A stretch of 64,000 bases of DNA from Colwellia sp. (GCA_013215465.1 JABSOW010000012.1:62001-126000), one strand, 5' to 3'. Shown: positions 52,496 to 62,933, counted from the stretch's first letter. Numbers and translations: made by a program. The notes: generated from the letters alone by a model not told the origin.

Positions 52496-53578
52496 CTATT
52501 CATCTAACGAAGACAAAATTTCTTCTGTATGCTGCCCTCTTGATGGCACGGCTAAATCACGTTGAACATCACCAGATGAAAACCTTGGCGCAGGTGCTGC
52601 CTGTAATTGACCTTCTGGTTCGATCCAAATTTCTCTCTGCTTAATATGCTCATTTTGCATGGCAACACTTGGCTCTTGCACAGGCGCAACACAAGCGTCT
52701 GAGCCATCAAATACCCCATTCCAATGGTCAATATTTTCACTGGCAAATATTGCTTCTAAACGCTGACTTAACTTAAACCATAACATAGGGTTATTCTGCT
52801 GAAGAAACTCTTCATCTTTATCTAACGCTAACTTTTCAAGGAAAATTTGATAAAAATGAGGTTCAAGGGATTGTACAGAAAGCCATTGTTTATCTGCACA
52901 ACGATAACAACGACTCCAATGTGGACCATCCAATAAACTTTGACCACGAGCTGCATTAAGCCCGCCAGCACTTTTGATCGACATCAATAGATTCATCATG
53001 TGCGCTGAGCCATCAACAATAGCAGCATCAACTACAGTACCCTTTCCTGTTCGTCCAGCATTTAATAAACCAGCTAATATGCCTGAAACTAAATATAGTG
53101 CCCCGCCACCAACATCACCTAACATGGTAGGTGGCGTAAAAGGAGCTTGCTCTGGTGGAGACGCATACCAAAGAGCACCAGAAAGTGCGATATAATTCAA
53201 ATCATGCCCTGCATCTTGAGATTTAGCGCCATACTGCCCCCAACCAGTCATACGGCCATAAACTAGCTTTTCATTGTCTTTTTGTAGCTCTTCTGGCCCC
53301 AAGCCTAAACGCTCCATGACACCAGGGCGAAAACCTTCAATTAAACCGTCAGCATTTTTCACCAATTGCTTTAGTTTTTTGATATCGTCCTGTGATTTTA
53401 AATCTAATACCACAGTACGCTTGCCACGGTTAAGGATATCCTTCTCTGGCATCATATGGATAGGCGGTTTTTCTCTTTGTACGACAATGACATCAGCGCC
53501 CATATCTGCCAGCATCATGCCAGCAAATGGGCCGGGGCCAATCCCTTCTATTTCAATAATTTTTATACCGTTTAACAT
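52496..53578 (-). CDS. Alpha-methylacyl-CoA racemase (AMACR, CaiB/BaiF family)
   Basis: Interconverts (2R)- and (2S)-methylacyl-CoA so that beta-oxidation of methyl-branched chains can go on. The 360-residue protein has the family start MLNGIKIIEIEGIGPGPFAG, then H125 in DAGHDLNYIALSGAL and D155 in MLGDVGGGALYL, the positions of the catalytic His/Asp pair of mycobacterial MCR (126/156). This favours racemase over CoA-transferase. MLNGIK is preceded by AAGGA. It shares strand and neighbourhood with the TonB receptor and faces the beta-oxidation genes. Confidence 0.88.
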   Translation of the reverse strand: MLNGIKIIEIEGIGPGPFAGMMLADMGADVIVVQREKPPIHMMPEKDILNRGKRTVVLDLKSQDDIKKLKQLVKNADGLIEGFRPGVMERLGLGPEELQKDNEKLVYGRMTGWGQYGAKSQDAGHDLNYIALSGALWYASPPEQAPFTPPTMLGDVGGGALYLVSGILAGLLNAGRTGKGTVVDAAIVDGSAHMMNLLMSIKSAGGLNAARGQSLLDGPHWSRCYRCADKQWLSVQSLEPHFYQIFLEKLALDKDEEFLQQNNPMLWFKLSQRLEAIFASENIDHWNGVFDGSDACVAPVQEPSVAMQNEHIKQREIWIEPEGQLQAAPAPRFSSGDVQRDLAVPSRGQHTEEILSSLDE

Positions 53579-53683
53579 TGATAAATCCTTAAAAATTCTA
53601 GGCCATATGGCCTAATGAAATTGGCAACATTTGAAAGACACATCACCAATTATTTAGTTTTACATTAACTATTAACAGCCGCT

Positions 53684-56080
53684 TTAAAAGCTATAATAAC
53701 CGCGCAGTGACCATGTTGAAGGTGCTGCTATAAAGCCATTTACCGTATCCGCACCAAAGGTGCCAGATAAAGGCACATTACTGGTAAAAGTGACTACTTT
53801 CTCATCGGTAACATTAGCGCCTAAAAGCTCTATGCCCCAATCTTCAGCTTTTATCGCAACATTAATAGTTACCATACCGACACTATCTACTTGCCAGTTA
53901 GGATCTAAGTTTTGATGGACATTCTGCTTGTCTGTATAGTTGTAATTTACATTGGCGCTGAACTCAATATCAGGGGTTAACTCAGTAAAGTATTCTAGGT
54001 TGAGGTTACCTGAAAATTCAGGGGCAAACTGCCCTGTTAATCCTGAATAATCACATAAGCCAGTGCCTGCATCATATCGACTAGCTAAATGGGGATTAGC
54101 CATATCATTTTGTTGCAGGTAATAGCAATTACCATTTTTGTAATCAGTAAACTCATGATCTAAATAGGCTCCAGCATAAGATAAAATAATATCTTCGGTG
54201 AGCATGACTGAACCATCAATTTCAATACCCTTTATCTCGGCACTGGCATTACTCACCACAAAACCAAGGGTGCCATCGAATTGGCTTACCTGTAAATCTT
54301 CGTAATCAGTAAAAAATAATGCAGCGTTAAATCGTGCTCTTCCTTGCCAAAAAGTATTTTTCATCCCTAACTCATAAGCTATTGCTTCTTCACCTTCGAA
54401 TTCAAATGAGCTGACCGTGTTTGCCCTAGCATCAAAGCCGCCAGCTTTAGTACCTTTAGAGGCATTCGCATAAAGCATAAAATTATCATCAAAGTAGTAT
54501 TGGACTTTAATACTAGGATCTAATTCGTTTTCTGTTCTTTTTCCTATCAGGGAGTGCCCGGTGGTTTGTTCACTTTCAATACCGAATACTTGTGCAAGTA
54601 CGAGGGGAGAAACAGGGTTCGTTGTTATTTGTTGAGTCGAATTATCAAGAATGTTTAATTCTCTAAAACCATTTTTTTCTTCTGTTGTCCATCTCGCCCC
54701 TAACGCAACACTTAAATCTGATGTTATATTCCATACTGTTTCGCCAAATATTGAAAAGCTTTCTGCGTCTTGTTCAAACACGCGAGCAGCCGAAACACCA
54801 GAAAGGCTGGCGCCAAACACTGGATTACCGGTTAATGCGGTTATAGCTGTTGGCAGTAATGCATTTTGTGGCTCACCAATATTGCCGCTAGGCAACACAA
54901 TAGCATCATTAAAATCAAGTGTTGAATTTTGATAGAAAAAACCAAACTGCCAATTTAGCCTTTGCTCAACATTAGAGGAAAACCGTATTTCTTGACTGAA
55001 CTGCTCATATTCTTCATGCATTGGCACTGTAAATATATTGGCGCCAACAAAATCACAATCACAGTACTCATCAAATTCATAATCTAACCAGGCTGTTTTA
55101 GACTCTAAATCAAAACCTTCGAAGCTAGAATTAACAGTTAATAGATAAACATTTGACTCATTATCACTGCTATCACCGTTTGAGGTACGAACATAATTAA
55201 GATCGGTTTCTGGTAATGCTTGAGTTAACCCAAAGCCAGCACCTAATGTTACTGCATATGGATTACCTGGGTTGCCCTCATCTTGTAGCACTTCAATTTG
55301 TTTACCTACACTATCAAAAACGTTTCGTTCATACTTAAAATTAATAGCGGTATCATCGGTTGCTAAATATAAAAGCTTAGCTCTGACCGTGCTTTCTTCT
55401 CGAGCAAGTTCATCCCTTGCTAACGTTTCATTATATATATAACCATCTTCTTCAAAATGTCGATACGACAGGCGTCCAAACAGTTTTGAGTCAATCAACT
55501 CACCATTAACAATACCTTGAAACTCACCAATGCCCCGCTCACCAACTTTATAAGAAACACTGCCCAAATTTTCTTCTTCAACACTGGCCGTAGATAAGTT
55601 TAATGCTCCACCGATAGCGTTTTTACCAAAAAGGATACTTTGTGGTCCTCTTAGCACCTCAGCCCTTTCCATATCAAAAAAAGGCGCACGAGAAAGTTGT
55701 TGTCTAGCATAGGAAACGCCATCAACAAATTGTACAACTGACTGCTCAAAACCTTGGTTATTACCTGTTCCTATGCCACGAATAAAGGTTTGTGTGCTTA
55801 ACCCTGTTTCTGTCATTGACAAATTTGGAATATATAATTGTAAATCATCCACTTTATCAACCCCTAAAGTTTGTAGCTGTTCACTTGACATGGCTGCCAC
55901 TGAAATTGGCACATCTTGAATACTTTCGATACGCTTTTGCGAAGTTACGCTAATAATTTCAAGCTTAAGATTTTCTTCTTTTTTAGCTTCTGTTTCTTCA
56001 CCGTAGGCAGTTTTTTGTGCCCCTAGCCCACAAAGTAAACTAACTACTATTGCCACTTTTGAATGATTAAAACTCAACAT
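53684..56080 (-). CDS. TonB-dependent receptor, likely for a lipophilic carbon substrate
   Basis: A 798-residue outer-membrane receptor with signal peptide (to about residue 27, KTAYGEE), a plug (about 45-160: QKRIESIQDVPISVAAMSSE, FIRGIGTGNNQGFEQSVVQF, ERAEVLRGPQSILFGKNAIG) and a barrel ending STWSLRGYYSF with terminal Phe. There is no STN domain, unlike the siderophore receptor at 25.5 kb. VPISV...IRGIGTG...VDGV is typical of receptors linked to catabolic clusters. Placement beside AMACR and beta-oxidation genes suggests import of the cluster's substrate. Ribosome site AGGGGA. Confidence 0.88.
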   Translation of the reverse strand: MLSFNHSKVAIVVSLLCGLGAQKTAYGEETEAKKEENLKLEIISVTSQKRIESIQDVPISVAAMSSEQLQTLGVDKVDDLQLYIPNLSMTETGLSTQTFIRGIGTGNNQGFEQSVVQFVDGVSYARQQLSRAPFFDMERAEVLRGPQSILFGKNAIGGALNLSTASVEEENLGSVSYKVGERGIGEFQGIVNGELIDSKLFGRLSYRHFEEDGYIYNETLARDELAREESTVRAKLLYLATDDTAINFKYERNVFDSVGKQIEVLQDEGNPGNPYAVTLGAGFGLTQALPETDLNYVRTSNGDSSDNESNVYLLTVNSSFEGFDLESKTAWLDYEFDEYCDCDFVGANIFTVPMHEEYEQFSQEIRFSSNVEQRLNWQFGFFYQNSTLDFNDAIVLPSGNIGEPQNALLPTAITALTGNPVFGASLSGVSAARVFEQDAESFSIFGETVWNITSDLSVALGARWTTEEKNGFRELNILDNSTQQITTNPVSPLVLAQVFGIESEQTTGHSLIGKRTENELDPSIKVQYYFDDNFMLYANASKGTKAGGFDARANTVSSFEFEGEEAIAYELGMKNTFWQGRARFNAALFFTDYEDLQVSQFDGTLGFVVSNASAEIKGIEIDGSVMLTEDIILSYAGAYLDHEFTDYKNGNCYYLQQNDMANPHLASRYDAGTGLCDYSGLTGQFAPEFSGNLNLEYFTELTPDIEFSANVNYNYTDKQNVHQNLDPNWQVDSVGMVTINVAIKAEDWGIELLGANVTDEKVVTFTSNVPLSGTFGADTVNGFIAAPSTWSLRGYYSF

Positions 56081-56484
56081 AATTATCCCCTAATGTTTTG
56101 TATTTATAACAATGAATCTAGTCACAGCGAACACATATTTTTATAGTTAAAGTGATACGGATTTTGTGACTAGCGGCTTAAATCAATAAAACCTCAACTA
56201 GCATAAAGAGGTTAATTAATGAACTTAATGACCAAAATGCTCGATTTCATTGACATAAGGTGACATTTTTATTTCTACCCTTTCATTGCGCTAAAGAATC
56301 AATAATTGATCTATTTTGTCAATCACACTGATAACTTTAGTCATCGTTTAAAGAAAATTGCTCCCTATACTGATAATGACCTAGACAACTTTTAAAGCGT
56401 TAACAATTAGCTTTTTTATAAAAGGTCGTTGTTCTCTTTAGAAGTTGTCACTTTAGAATAAACTATAAAAGAAAGGATAATTAC
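56081..56484. promoter_or_regulatory. Divergent control region between receptor and thiolase
   Basis: 404 bp without a gene. CTAGTCACA (56118-56126) and TGTGACTAG (56165-56173) are a perfect inverted pair 38 bp apart, 37 bp and more upstream of the receptor start. GACAACTT near 56393 and AAGTTGTC near 56443 form another inverted pair nearer the thiolase. These are candidate operators, possibly for the AraC-type regulator at 61.8 kb, but no assignment is possible by eye. Confidence 0.45.
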
Positions 56485-57693
56485 ATGGCTAGTCAAGCAT
56501 ATATATATGACGCTATTCGCACTCCTCGAAGTAAAGGCAAGAAAGATGGTGCCTTATATGAGGTGAAACCTATTGAATTAGCCTCAGGCCTATTACGAGA
56601 GTTGCAAGCAAGACACCAACTAGATACCTCCTATGTTGATGATGTCATGCTAGGTTGTACTGGGCCGATAGGCGAGCAAGGCGGTTGTATCGCCAAAGCA
56701 GTTGCTCAGCATGCTGGTTGGCACGAAAGTGTTGCTGGTGTACAAATGGACAGATTTTGCGCATCCGGCTTAGAGGCCGTTAATTCAGCCGCACAAAATG
56801 TGATGTCAGGTTGGAACCAGTTAATCGTTGCTGGCGGCGTAGAATCTTTGTCTCGCGTACCAATGGGCACTGCTGGTGGCGCACTTTTATTTGACCCCGA
56901 GTTTGTCAGCAAACAAAAAACACCACCACAAGGCATAGGGGCGGATTTAGTTGCTACCTTAGGCGGTTGGAGTCGTGAAGATGTTGACAATTTTGCTATT
57001 CAATCACAACAACGTGCCGCCTTTGCCAGAGACAATGGTTATTTCGATAAATCAGTCGTACCAGTAAAAGATGCTAACGGTCTAACTATTTTAGCAAAAG
57101 ACGATTTTATTCGACCAGATGTAACTTTAGATGCGCTATCGACACTAAAACCATCTTTTGAACAAATAGGCAAAATGGGCATGGACAACACACTATTGTT
57201 GAAATACCCGCAGGTTGAGCGAATTAACCATGTACATACTGCTGGTAACTCATCTGGCATCGTTGATGGTGCCAGTGCAGTATTAATTGGTAGTGAACAA
57301 GCAGGAAAAGATTTAGGCCTTACGCCACGTGGCCGTATTGTAGCGGGTGCTGTTACCGCAACTGAGCCTTCTATTATGCTTATTGGCCCAGGACCTGCCG
57401 CAGAGAAATGTCTGAAAATTGCCGGTTTAACTAAAAATGACATTGACCTTTGGGAAATTAATGAAGCATTCGCTTCAGTTGCTTTACGTTACATCCAAGA
57501 TTTAGACATAGATCCAGCACTGACCAATGTTAACGGTGGCGCTATTGCTATGGGGCATCCACTAGGCGCTACCGGCGGTATGTTAGTGAGCACCATGCTT
57601 GATGAATTAGAAAGACGAGGCCTAAAACGCGCCATGCTATCACTGTGTGTCGCTGGCGGCATGGGCATTTCTACCATCATTGAGCGACTTTAA
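56485..57693 (+). CDS. Acetyl-CoA acyltransferase (thiolase, FadA/FadI type)
   Basis: Cleaves 3-ketoacyl-CoA with CoA, the last step of a beta-oxidation round. The 402-residue protein has the nucleophilic C92 in QMDRFCASGLEAVN, H358 in AIAMGHPLGATGG and C388 in SLCVAGGMG. IYDAIRTPRSKGKKDGALYE and HTAGNSSGIVDGASAVLIGS are family landmarks. It lies 19 bp before the multifunctional enzyme with which it would form a trifunctional-type complex. Ribosome site AAGGA. Confidence 0.94.
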   Translation: MASQAYIYDAIRTPRSKGKKDGALYEVKPIELASGLLRELQARHQLDTSYVDDVMLGCTGPIGEQGGCIAKAVAQHAGWHESVAGVQMDRFCASGLEAVNSAAQNVMSGWNQLIVAGGVESLSRVPMGTAGGALLFDPEFVSKQKTPPQGIGADLVATLGGWSREDVDNFAIQSQQRAAFARDNGYFDKSVVPVKDANGLTILAKDDFIRPDVTLDALSTLKPSFEQIGKMGMDNTLLLKYPQVERINHVHTAGNSSGIVDGASAVLIGSEQAGKDLGLTPRGRIVAGAVTATEPSIMLIGPGPAAEKCLKIAGLTKNDIDLWEINEAFASVALRYIQDLDIDPALTNVNGGAIAMGHPLGATGGMLVSTMLDELERRGLKRAMLSLCVAGGMGISTIIERL

Positions 57694-57712
57694 TATCCTA
57701 GGAGAGACAAAA

Positions 57713-59863
57713 ATGAATCTATTTAATTATCAAAAAGATGAACAAGGCATTGTCACTATCACTATGGATATGACCGGCCCAGTGAATGCGATAAATGACG
57801 AGTTTTATGACGTTATGCTTGATACCCTTGATAAATTAGACAAAGAAGAGGACTTAACCGGGGTTATTTTTGCTTCAGCGAAAAAAACATTTTTTGCTGG
57901 TGGTGATATCAACATGTTAATGGCTGTACAACCGGGTGAAGAAGCCAGAATTTTTGACACGGTTGAGGCAAACAAAGCGCTATTTAGACGTCTTGAAATT
58001 TTACCTGTTCCTGTTGTATCGGCAATCAATGGTGCGGCATTAGGTGGCGGTTTTGAATTAGCGTTAAGTTGTAATTACCGTGTGGCACTCAATGCACGTC
58101 ATCTTGAAGTCGGTTTACCTGAAGTTTCATTAGGCTTGTTACCAGGCGCCGGTGGTGTGGTTCGACTAACCAACCTATTAGGGCTTGAAAAATCCCTAGG
58201 GTTATTACTTGAAGGTAAAAAATTAAAAGCCGCACCAGCATTAAAATCCGGACTCGTCGATGAGCTCGTTGACTCAGCTGAATCATTAATTCCTACGGCA
58301 AAAAAATGGATTTTAGCAAATAAAGAAAATACGGAAGCTTATACTCAGCCATGGGATAGAAAAGGCTATAAAGTGCCAGGTGGCAAAATTAATCGCCCAG
58401 CCATTGCTCAAATGGCCCTAATGGCCCCGCATATGTTAATGAAAAAAACACAAGGGTTACTGCCTGCACCAGAGGCGATTCTAGATATTGCAGTGCAAGC
58501 ACTCACCGTTGACTTTGATACCGCATTACGCATTGAATCAAGAAAGTTCTCATCGCTACCTGCAACAAAAGAAGCAAAAAACATGATGAGCGCATTTTTC
58601 TTTCAACTGAATCAAGTTAATGGTGGTGTTAGCCGACCTAAAGACATTGCGCGAACTAAGGTTACCAAGGTAGGCATTATTGGTGCTGGTATGATGGGGC
58701 AAGGTATTGCAACCGTGTCTGCTAAAGCTGGCATTGAAGTAGTACTTAAAGACGTATCACTTGAAGCAGCACAAAAAGGTAAAGCCTATACCGCTAATTT
58801 GATGGATAAGGCAATTACTCGTGGTCGCGCCGATGAAGCGAAAAAAAACGAAATATTAAATTTAATTACCGCCACCGATAACGATGAAGACTTAACCGGT
58901 TGTGATTTAATTATTGAAGCGGTATTTGAGAATATAGATCTTAAAAATAAAATCACTCGCGCTACAGAAGGTCGACTTGCACAAGACGGTGTTTGGGGCT
59001 CAAATACTTCAACCTTACCTATTTCAAAATTAGCGACAGCAAGTAGCAACCCTGAGAAGTTTATTGGTATTCACTTTTTCTCTCCGGTAGACAAAATGCC
59101 ATTAGTAGAGATTATTTGCGGTGAACAAACCAGTGATGAAACACTCGCTAAAGCCTTTGATTATGTGCAACAGATTCGTAAAACCCCTATTGTAGTTAAC
59201 GACAGCTTAGGCTTTTTTACCTCACGTACTTTTGCCTCGCAATTGACTGAAGCGGCGCAATTAGTAGCTGAAGGTGTTCACCCTGTACGTGTTGATAATC
59301 TTGGTAAAGCCATTGGTATGCCTGTAGGGCCACTGACCATCAATGATGAAGTCAGCTTGCGCTTGACTGTTGAAATTATCGAGACACAAGTAGCCATGGG
59401 GCTAAGAAGTTTAGAAAATGACCCACGGCCATTGGCTACCAGCTTAGCTAATACACTGGTAAAAGAACACAATCGTGGTGGTCGTCATCACGGTGACGGT
59501 GGTTATTATAACTATAGCGAAGGCGGAAAAACTATCTGGCCAAAATTGCTTGAGTTGTATTACAAGCCAGAGCTTGAAATAAGTGATCAAGATATCAAAG
59601 ACCGCTTATTATTTTCTAATGTACTCGAGACGCTTCATTGTCTTGAGGAAGGCGTACTGCGCAACGTACCAGATGCCAACATTGGCTCTATCTTTGGTAT
59701 TGGCGCACCTATTTGGACTGGTGGTTATTTGCAATTTATCAATACTTACGGTCTCAAAGCCTTTAAAAAAAGGTGTCAAGAGCTTAGCGCACTCTATGGC
59801 GAACGTTTTGAGCCACCACAGATACTGGATGAAAAAATAGCTACTAATGAAACCTTCCAGTAA
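57713..59863 (+). CDS. Multifunctional enoyl-CoA hydratase / 3-hydroxyacyl-CoA dehydrogenase (FadB/FadJ type)
   Basis: A 716-residue beta-oxidation enzyme. The N-terminal crotonase domain has both catalytic glutamates, E115 (ALGGGFELAL) and E137 (VGLPEVSLGLLPGAGG). The NAD-binding 3-hydroxyacyl-CoA dehydrogenase domain starts near residue 315 (VGIIGAGMMGQGIATV) and includes GIHFFSPVDKMPLVEII; the C-terminal 3HCDH domains follow. I used the ATG at 57713 with TAGGAGAG upstream, not the earlier in-frame codon at 57647, which lies inside the thiolase gene. It forms an operon with that thiolase and ends at a terminator. Confidence 0.94.
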   Translation: MNLFNYQKDEQGIVTITMDMTGPVNAINDEFYDVMLDTLDKLDKEEDLTGVIFASAKKTFFAGGDINMLMAVQPGEEARIFDTVEANKALFRRLEILPVPVVSAINGAALGGGFELALSCNYRVALNARHLEVGLPEVSLGLLPGAGGVVRLTNLLGLEKSLGLLLEGKKLKAAPALKSGLVDELVDSAESLIPTAKKWILANKENTEAYTQPWDRKGYKVPGGKINRPAIAQMALMAPHMLMKKTQGLLPAPEAILDIAVQALTVDFDTALRIESRKFSSLPATKEAKNMMSAFFFQLNQVNGGVSRPKDIARTKVTKVGIIGAGMMGQGIATVSAKAGIEVVLKDVSLEAAQKGKAYTANLMDKAITRGRADEAKKNEILNLITATDNDEDLTGCDLIIEAVFENIDLKNKITRATEGRLAQDGVWGSNTSTLPISKLATASSNPEKFIGIHFFSPVDKMPLVEIICGEQTSDETLAKAFDYVQQIRKTPIVVNDSLGFFTSRTFASQLTEAAQLVAEGVHPVRVDNLGKAIGMPVGPLTINDEVSLRLTVEIIETQVAMGLRSLENDPRPLATSLANTLVKEHNRGGRHHGDGGYYNYSEGGKTIWPKLLELYYKPELEISDQDIKDRLLFSNVLETLHCLEEGVLRNVPDANIGSIFGIGAPIWTGGYLQFINTYGLKAFKKRCQELSALYGERFEPPQILDEKIATNETFQ

Positions 59864-59882
59864 TTAATAAGGAAAACAATTC

Positions 59883-59932
59883 GGGCCTTACCTAACAATA
59901 AATCAGATTAAAATTCGTAAGGCCCTTTTATA
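59883..59932 (+). terminator. Intrinsic terminator after the FadB-type gene
   Basis: GGGCCTTAC (59883-59891) and GTAAGGCCC (59917-59925) form a GC-rich 9-bp stem with a 25-nt loop, followed by TTTTATA. A second smaller hairpin, CGTATAAA (59939-59946) with TTTATACG (59960-59967), follows. Confidence 0.75.
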
Positions 59933-60004
59933 CCTGGACGTATAAAAAGCAATGACTTCTTTATACGCAATACTATTCGAAAAACTAGTTAAGTTGAGGG
60001 AAAG

Positions 60005-61666
60005 ATGACAGAAGTAAAAACACCATTAGAAATGTTTTATCTTTGGGAGAAAACCACCCCAAATGATGTTTTCTTAAGACAATCGTTAGGAAACGGCAAT
60101 TGGCAAGAATATACTTGGCTTGATGTGGGAGATAAAGTCAGAAGAATTACCCAATTTATTCATTCATGTAATCTTCCCAACAAAAGCAATATTGCCCTAT
60201 GGTCAAGTAACTCGGCCGACTGGATATTAGTTGATCTGGCCATCATGCTCAGTGGACATATTAGTTTGCCTCTCTACCCCGGGCAAAGTATAAAATCAAC
60301 GCGATTTATCTTAAGTGAATGTGATATATCTCTTATGTTTATTGGTGCTTGCGGCCAAGAAGACAATATTGACGAAATTATTTCTTCACAAGTAACCACA
60401 GTTGCTATGTTAGGTTGTACAATAGCAACAAACGAAAAACTACCTGAAATTTACTCAGATTTCACTCCTTATACTGCTTCATATTTACCTGAAAAAGATG
60501 ATTTGTTTACTATTGTCTATTCTTCCGGTACCACTAGTGATCCCAAAGGTGTTATGCACACTCATGGCACTGCAGGTGCAGTAAGTCCAGGTACCGCAAA
60601 ATCACTACGTATAGAGACTTACACCGGCAACAGCAATCAGCAAAGAGCACGATTGTTTTCTTTTCTCCCCTTATCACACATGGCAGAAAGAGCAGCAGTT
60701 GAGTTTACTGGTTTGTATGCCAATGCTTGTATATCTTTTTCTGCTGGCATTGATAGCTTTCAACAAGAGATTACGAGCGTTCAACCAACATTTTTCTTCG
60801 CCGTTCCTAGGCTTTGGGTTAAATTCAAAGCTGCAGTAGATGCAAAGATACCAGCAGCAGCTCAACAATCACTGACAGATGCTGATAAAAATGAAGTACG
60901 CCAAATGCTGGGGTTGAGTAAAGCAACGATGATTATTACAGGTTCGGCATCATTAGCCGCAGATATACACAATTGGTATCTTGATATGGGTATTGTGTTA
61001 CGAGAGGCTTACGGCTTAACTGAAACGTTTGCCACAGGTACCATATGGCTAAAAAATGATGAACCAAAAGCTGGCATCGTTGGTACCGTCAGTAATAATG
61101 ACGTTGAAATAAAGTTATCAGAGCAAAATGAAATACTTATTCGTGGCAAAGGCATTATGGCTGGCTATTATAAAAATGAGCAAAAAACCCGCGATACACA
61201 CTTTGACGGTTGGTTCCATACTGGTGATTTAGGCAGCTTGGATGACATGGGTAATTTAGCTATTAAAGGACGTATTGGCGAAGAATTTAAAACCAGTAAG
61301 GGTAAATTTATTCATCCGGCACCTTTAGAAAACAAATTTAAAAGCCTCAACCAATTAGACCAGTTTGTTATTTTCGGACAAGGATTAGCGCAACCGGTAC
61401 TGGTAGGTAACCTCTCTGAAATGGGTAAAGAATTATCAGAAAAAGACTTAACAAAAACGTTGATTGGCGCACTAGATAAGATAAATATTGAGCTGCCCCA
61501 CTATGAACAAATTTCTCATATCATGTTATCTTCAACGCCTTGGACCATTGAAAATGGGCTACTAACACCAACGTTAAAGCTACAAAGAAAATCAATTGAA
61601 AAGCGCTATTATCAACATGTATGTGAAAATATAGACGAAAAATGTCTTGTCCAATTGCCATGTTAG
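60005..61666 (+). CDS. AMP-binding long-chain acyl-CoA synthetase
   Basis: Activates a free acid to acyl-CoA through an acyl-AMP. In the 553-residue protein FTIVYSSGTTSDPKGVMHTH is the P-loop (about residues 168-187). SFLPLSHMAERAAVEFTGLY, VLREAYGLTETFATG, DGWFHTGDLGSLDDMGNLAI and GRIGEEFKTSKGKFIHPAPL are the further adenylation motifs. The class resembles long-chain FAA1-like and sterol-acid ligases. It feeds the neighbouring beta-oxidation enzymes; substrate unknown. Ribosome site GAGGGAA. The preceding terminator gives it a separate transcript. Confidence 0.9.
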   Translation: MTEVKTPLEMFYLWEKTTPNDVFLRQSLGNGNWQEYTWLDVGDKVRRITQFIHSCNLPNKSNIALWSSNSADWILVDLAIMLSGHISLPLYPGQSIKSTRFILSECDISLMFIGACGQEDNIDEIISSQVTTVAMLGCTIATNEKLPEIYSDFTPYTASYLPEKDDLFTIVYSSGTTSDPKGVMHTHGTAGAVSPGTAKSLRIETYTGNSNQQRARLFSFLPLSHMAERAAVEFTGLYANACISFSAGIDSFQQEITSVQPTFFFAVPRLWVKFKAAVDAKIPAAAQQSLTDADKNEVRQMLGLSKATMIITGSASLAADIHNWYLDMGIVLREAYGLTETFATGTIWLKNDEPKAGIVGTVSNNDVEIKLSEQNEILIRGKGIMAGYYKNEQKTRDTHFDGWFHTGDLGSLDDMGNLAIKGRIGEEFKTSKGKFIHPAPLENKFKSLNQLDQFVIFGQGLAQPVLVGNLSEMGKELSEKDLTKTLIGALDKINIELPHYEQISHIMLSSTPWTIENGLLTPTLKLQRKSIEKRYYQHVCENIDEKCLVQLPC

Positions 61667-61812
61667 GCGCATTTTTTTTACGTTGCTGATAATAAATAGT
61701 TTAAACTGAAATAATGCCATTCAGTATAAAAACAATAGAACTTGTTGTTTCCTACACAAGACCCCTTTAAAGTATAGAAGTATTAAAAGGGGTTACTTTT
61801 GGTAATAATATC

Positions 61813-62817
61813 ATGAAGCAACAAAATCATACCATACACGCAGCTTTTTTGAGCTTGCTGTTAACAGGCTCTACGAAAACAGAACCCACCATTAACAATT
61901 TGTTGGAAGAGTTAGGTTACCCTAGCGATGTTTTTAAAGACAATAGTGATCGATTTCCATCTAAAAAACTGGGACGATTACTTAGATTGTTTGCAATAAA
62001 ACTCAACGATGAAACTTTCGGATTTTTTCAACGCCCAACCAAACTAGGCGCAATGAAAATGGCCGTAACTATTGCACTTCACGCTACAACGCTACGAGCT
62101 TCCATAGAAAAATTCATTAAGTTTTGGTCGCTAATTCATGATGATGTCACGCTTGAGTTAGTCGAAAAAGGCGAAGAAGCAAGTATTCACATCAACTTAA
62201 ATTCACCGACAACTCAACGAAATACCACTATCTACATTGCCTTAGTATTATTATTGTTTCGCTGGATGTCTTGGGTTATTAATAAACGCATTATCTTAAA
62301 TCGAGTGAAATTTGTCGGCGAAACCCCTTTCTACCACAAAGATCTTAGTAGTGTAATTCCATGTCCTTATTATTTTAACAGTAAAACGACTGAATTATGT
62401 TTTAGAAGAGTTGATTTAGACCTACCAATAGCCCAACAGTATGAAAACATTCCTGCTTATATAAAAGCACTGCCAAATTTTATAACCACTCGCTTATTTG
62501 ATTCCACTATTACCGCCCAAGTGAAACAAATATTGCGCGAGCAAGAAAATATTGAAGCATTACCACTTAAAGTTGTCGCAGAAAAGTTAAATAAGAGCCC
62601 ACAGACGATTAGAAGATATTTGAAACAAGAGGACATTACTTTTGCGGAAATTAAAGAAAATGTTCGCAAAGATATGGCTATTTATCACTTAACAAAAACA
62701 GAAACGCCAATTAAAAATATTTGCTACTTAGTCGGTTTTTCTGAGCCCAGTGCATTTAACCGCGCTTTTAAAAAGTGGACCGGCTACACACCGGGTGAGT
62801 TTAGAGACATTTCTTAA
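61813..62817 (+). CDS. AraC-family regulator of the OruR/PF12625 type
   Basis: A 334-residue transcription factor. The N-terminal ligand-binding region (about residues 20-210, with KLGRLLRLFAIKLNDETFGF) is of the arabinose-binding-like type seen in OruR/ArgR-type AraC proteins. The C-terminal AraC HTH pair (about 235-330) includes LNKSPQTIRRYLKQEDITFA and ICYLVGFSEPSAFNRAFKKW. Regulators of this type often control lipid or steroid catabolism genes. Its place inside the beta-oxidation cluster makes it the likely local activator. Confidence 0.88.
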   Translation: MKQQNHTIHAAFLSLLLTGSTKTEPTINNLLEELGYPSDVFKDNSDRFPSKKLGRLLRLFAIKLNDETFGFFQRPTKLGAMKMAVTIALHATTLRASIEKFIKFWSLIHDDVTLELVEKGEEASIHINLNSPTTQRNTTIYIALVLLLFRWMSWVINKRIILNRVKFVGETPFYHKDLSSVIPCPYYFNSKTTELCFRRVDLDLPIAQQYENIPAYIKALPNFITTRLFDSTITAQVKQILREQENIEALPLKVVAEKLNKSPQTIRRYLKQEDITFAEIKENVRKDMAIYHLTKTETPIKNICYLVGFSEPSAFNRAFKKWTGYTPGEFRDIS

Positions 62818-62933
62818 AAACGTCACTCAACATGATTCATTTTGTCTATCAGATGGTCGTTATCGTCACCTGATCTCACCAAAGCTATTGCTACAGTGTG
62901 CTTACTGATATTTAATTCAATGAGGAAGCGCAG

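Noticed and set aside
52496..53578. CaiB-type CoA-transferase instead of racemase
   Set aside because: The His/Asp pair at 125/155 and the LSGAL...LGDVGGG spacing follow racemases; the CoA-transferase Asp position is not evident.
57647..57712. 22-codon N-terminal extension of the FadB-type frame
   Set aside because: It overlaps the thiolase 3' end; the ATG at 57713 has a strong ribosome site and matches the family's N-terminus.
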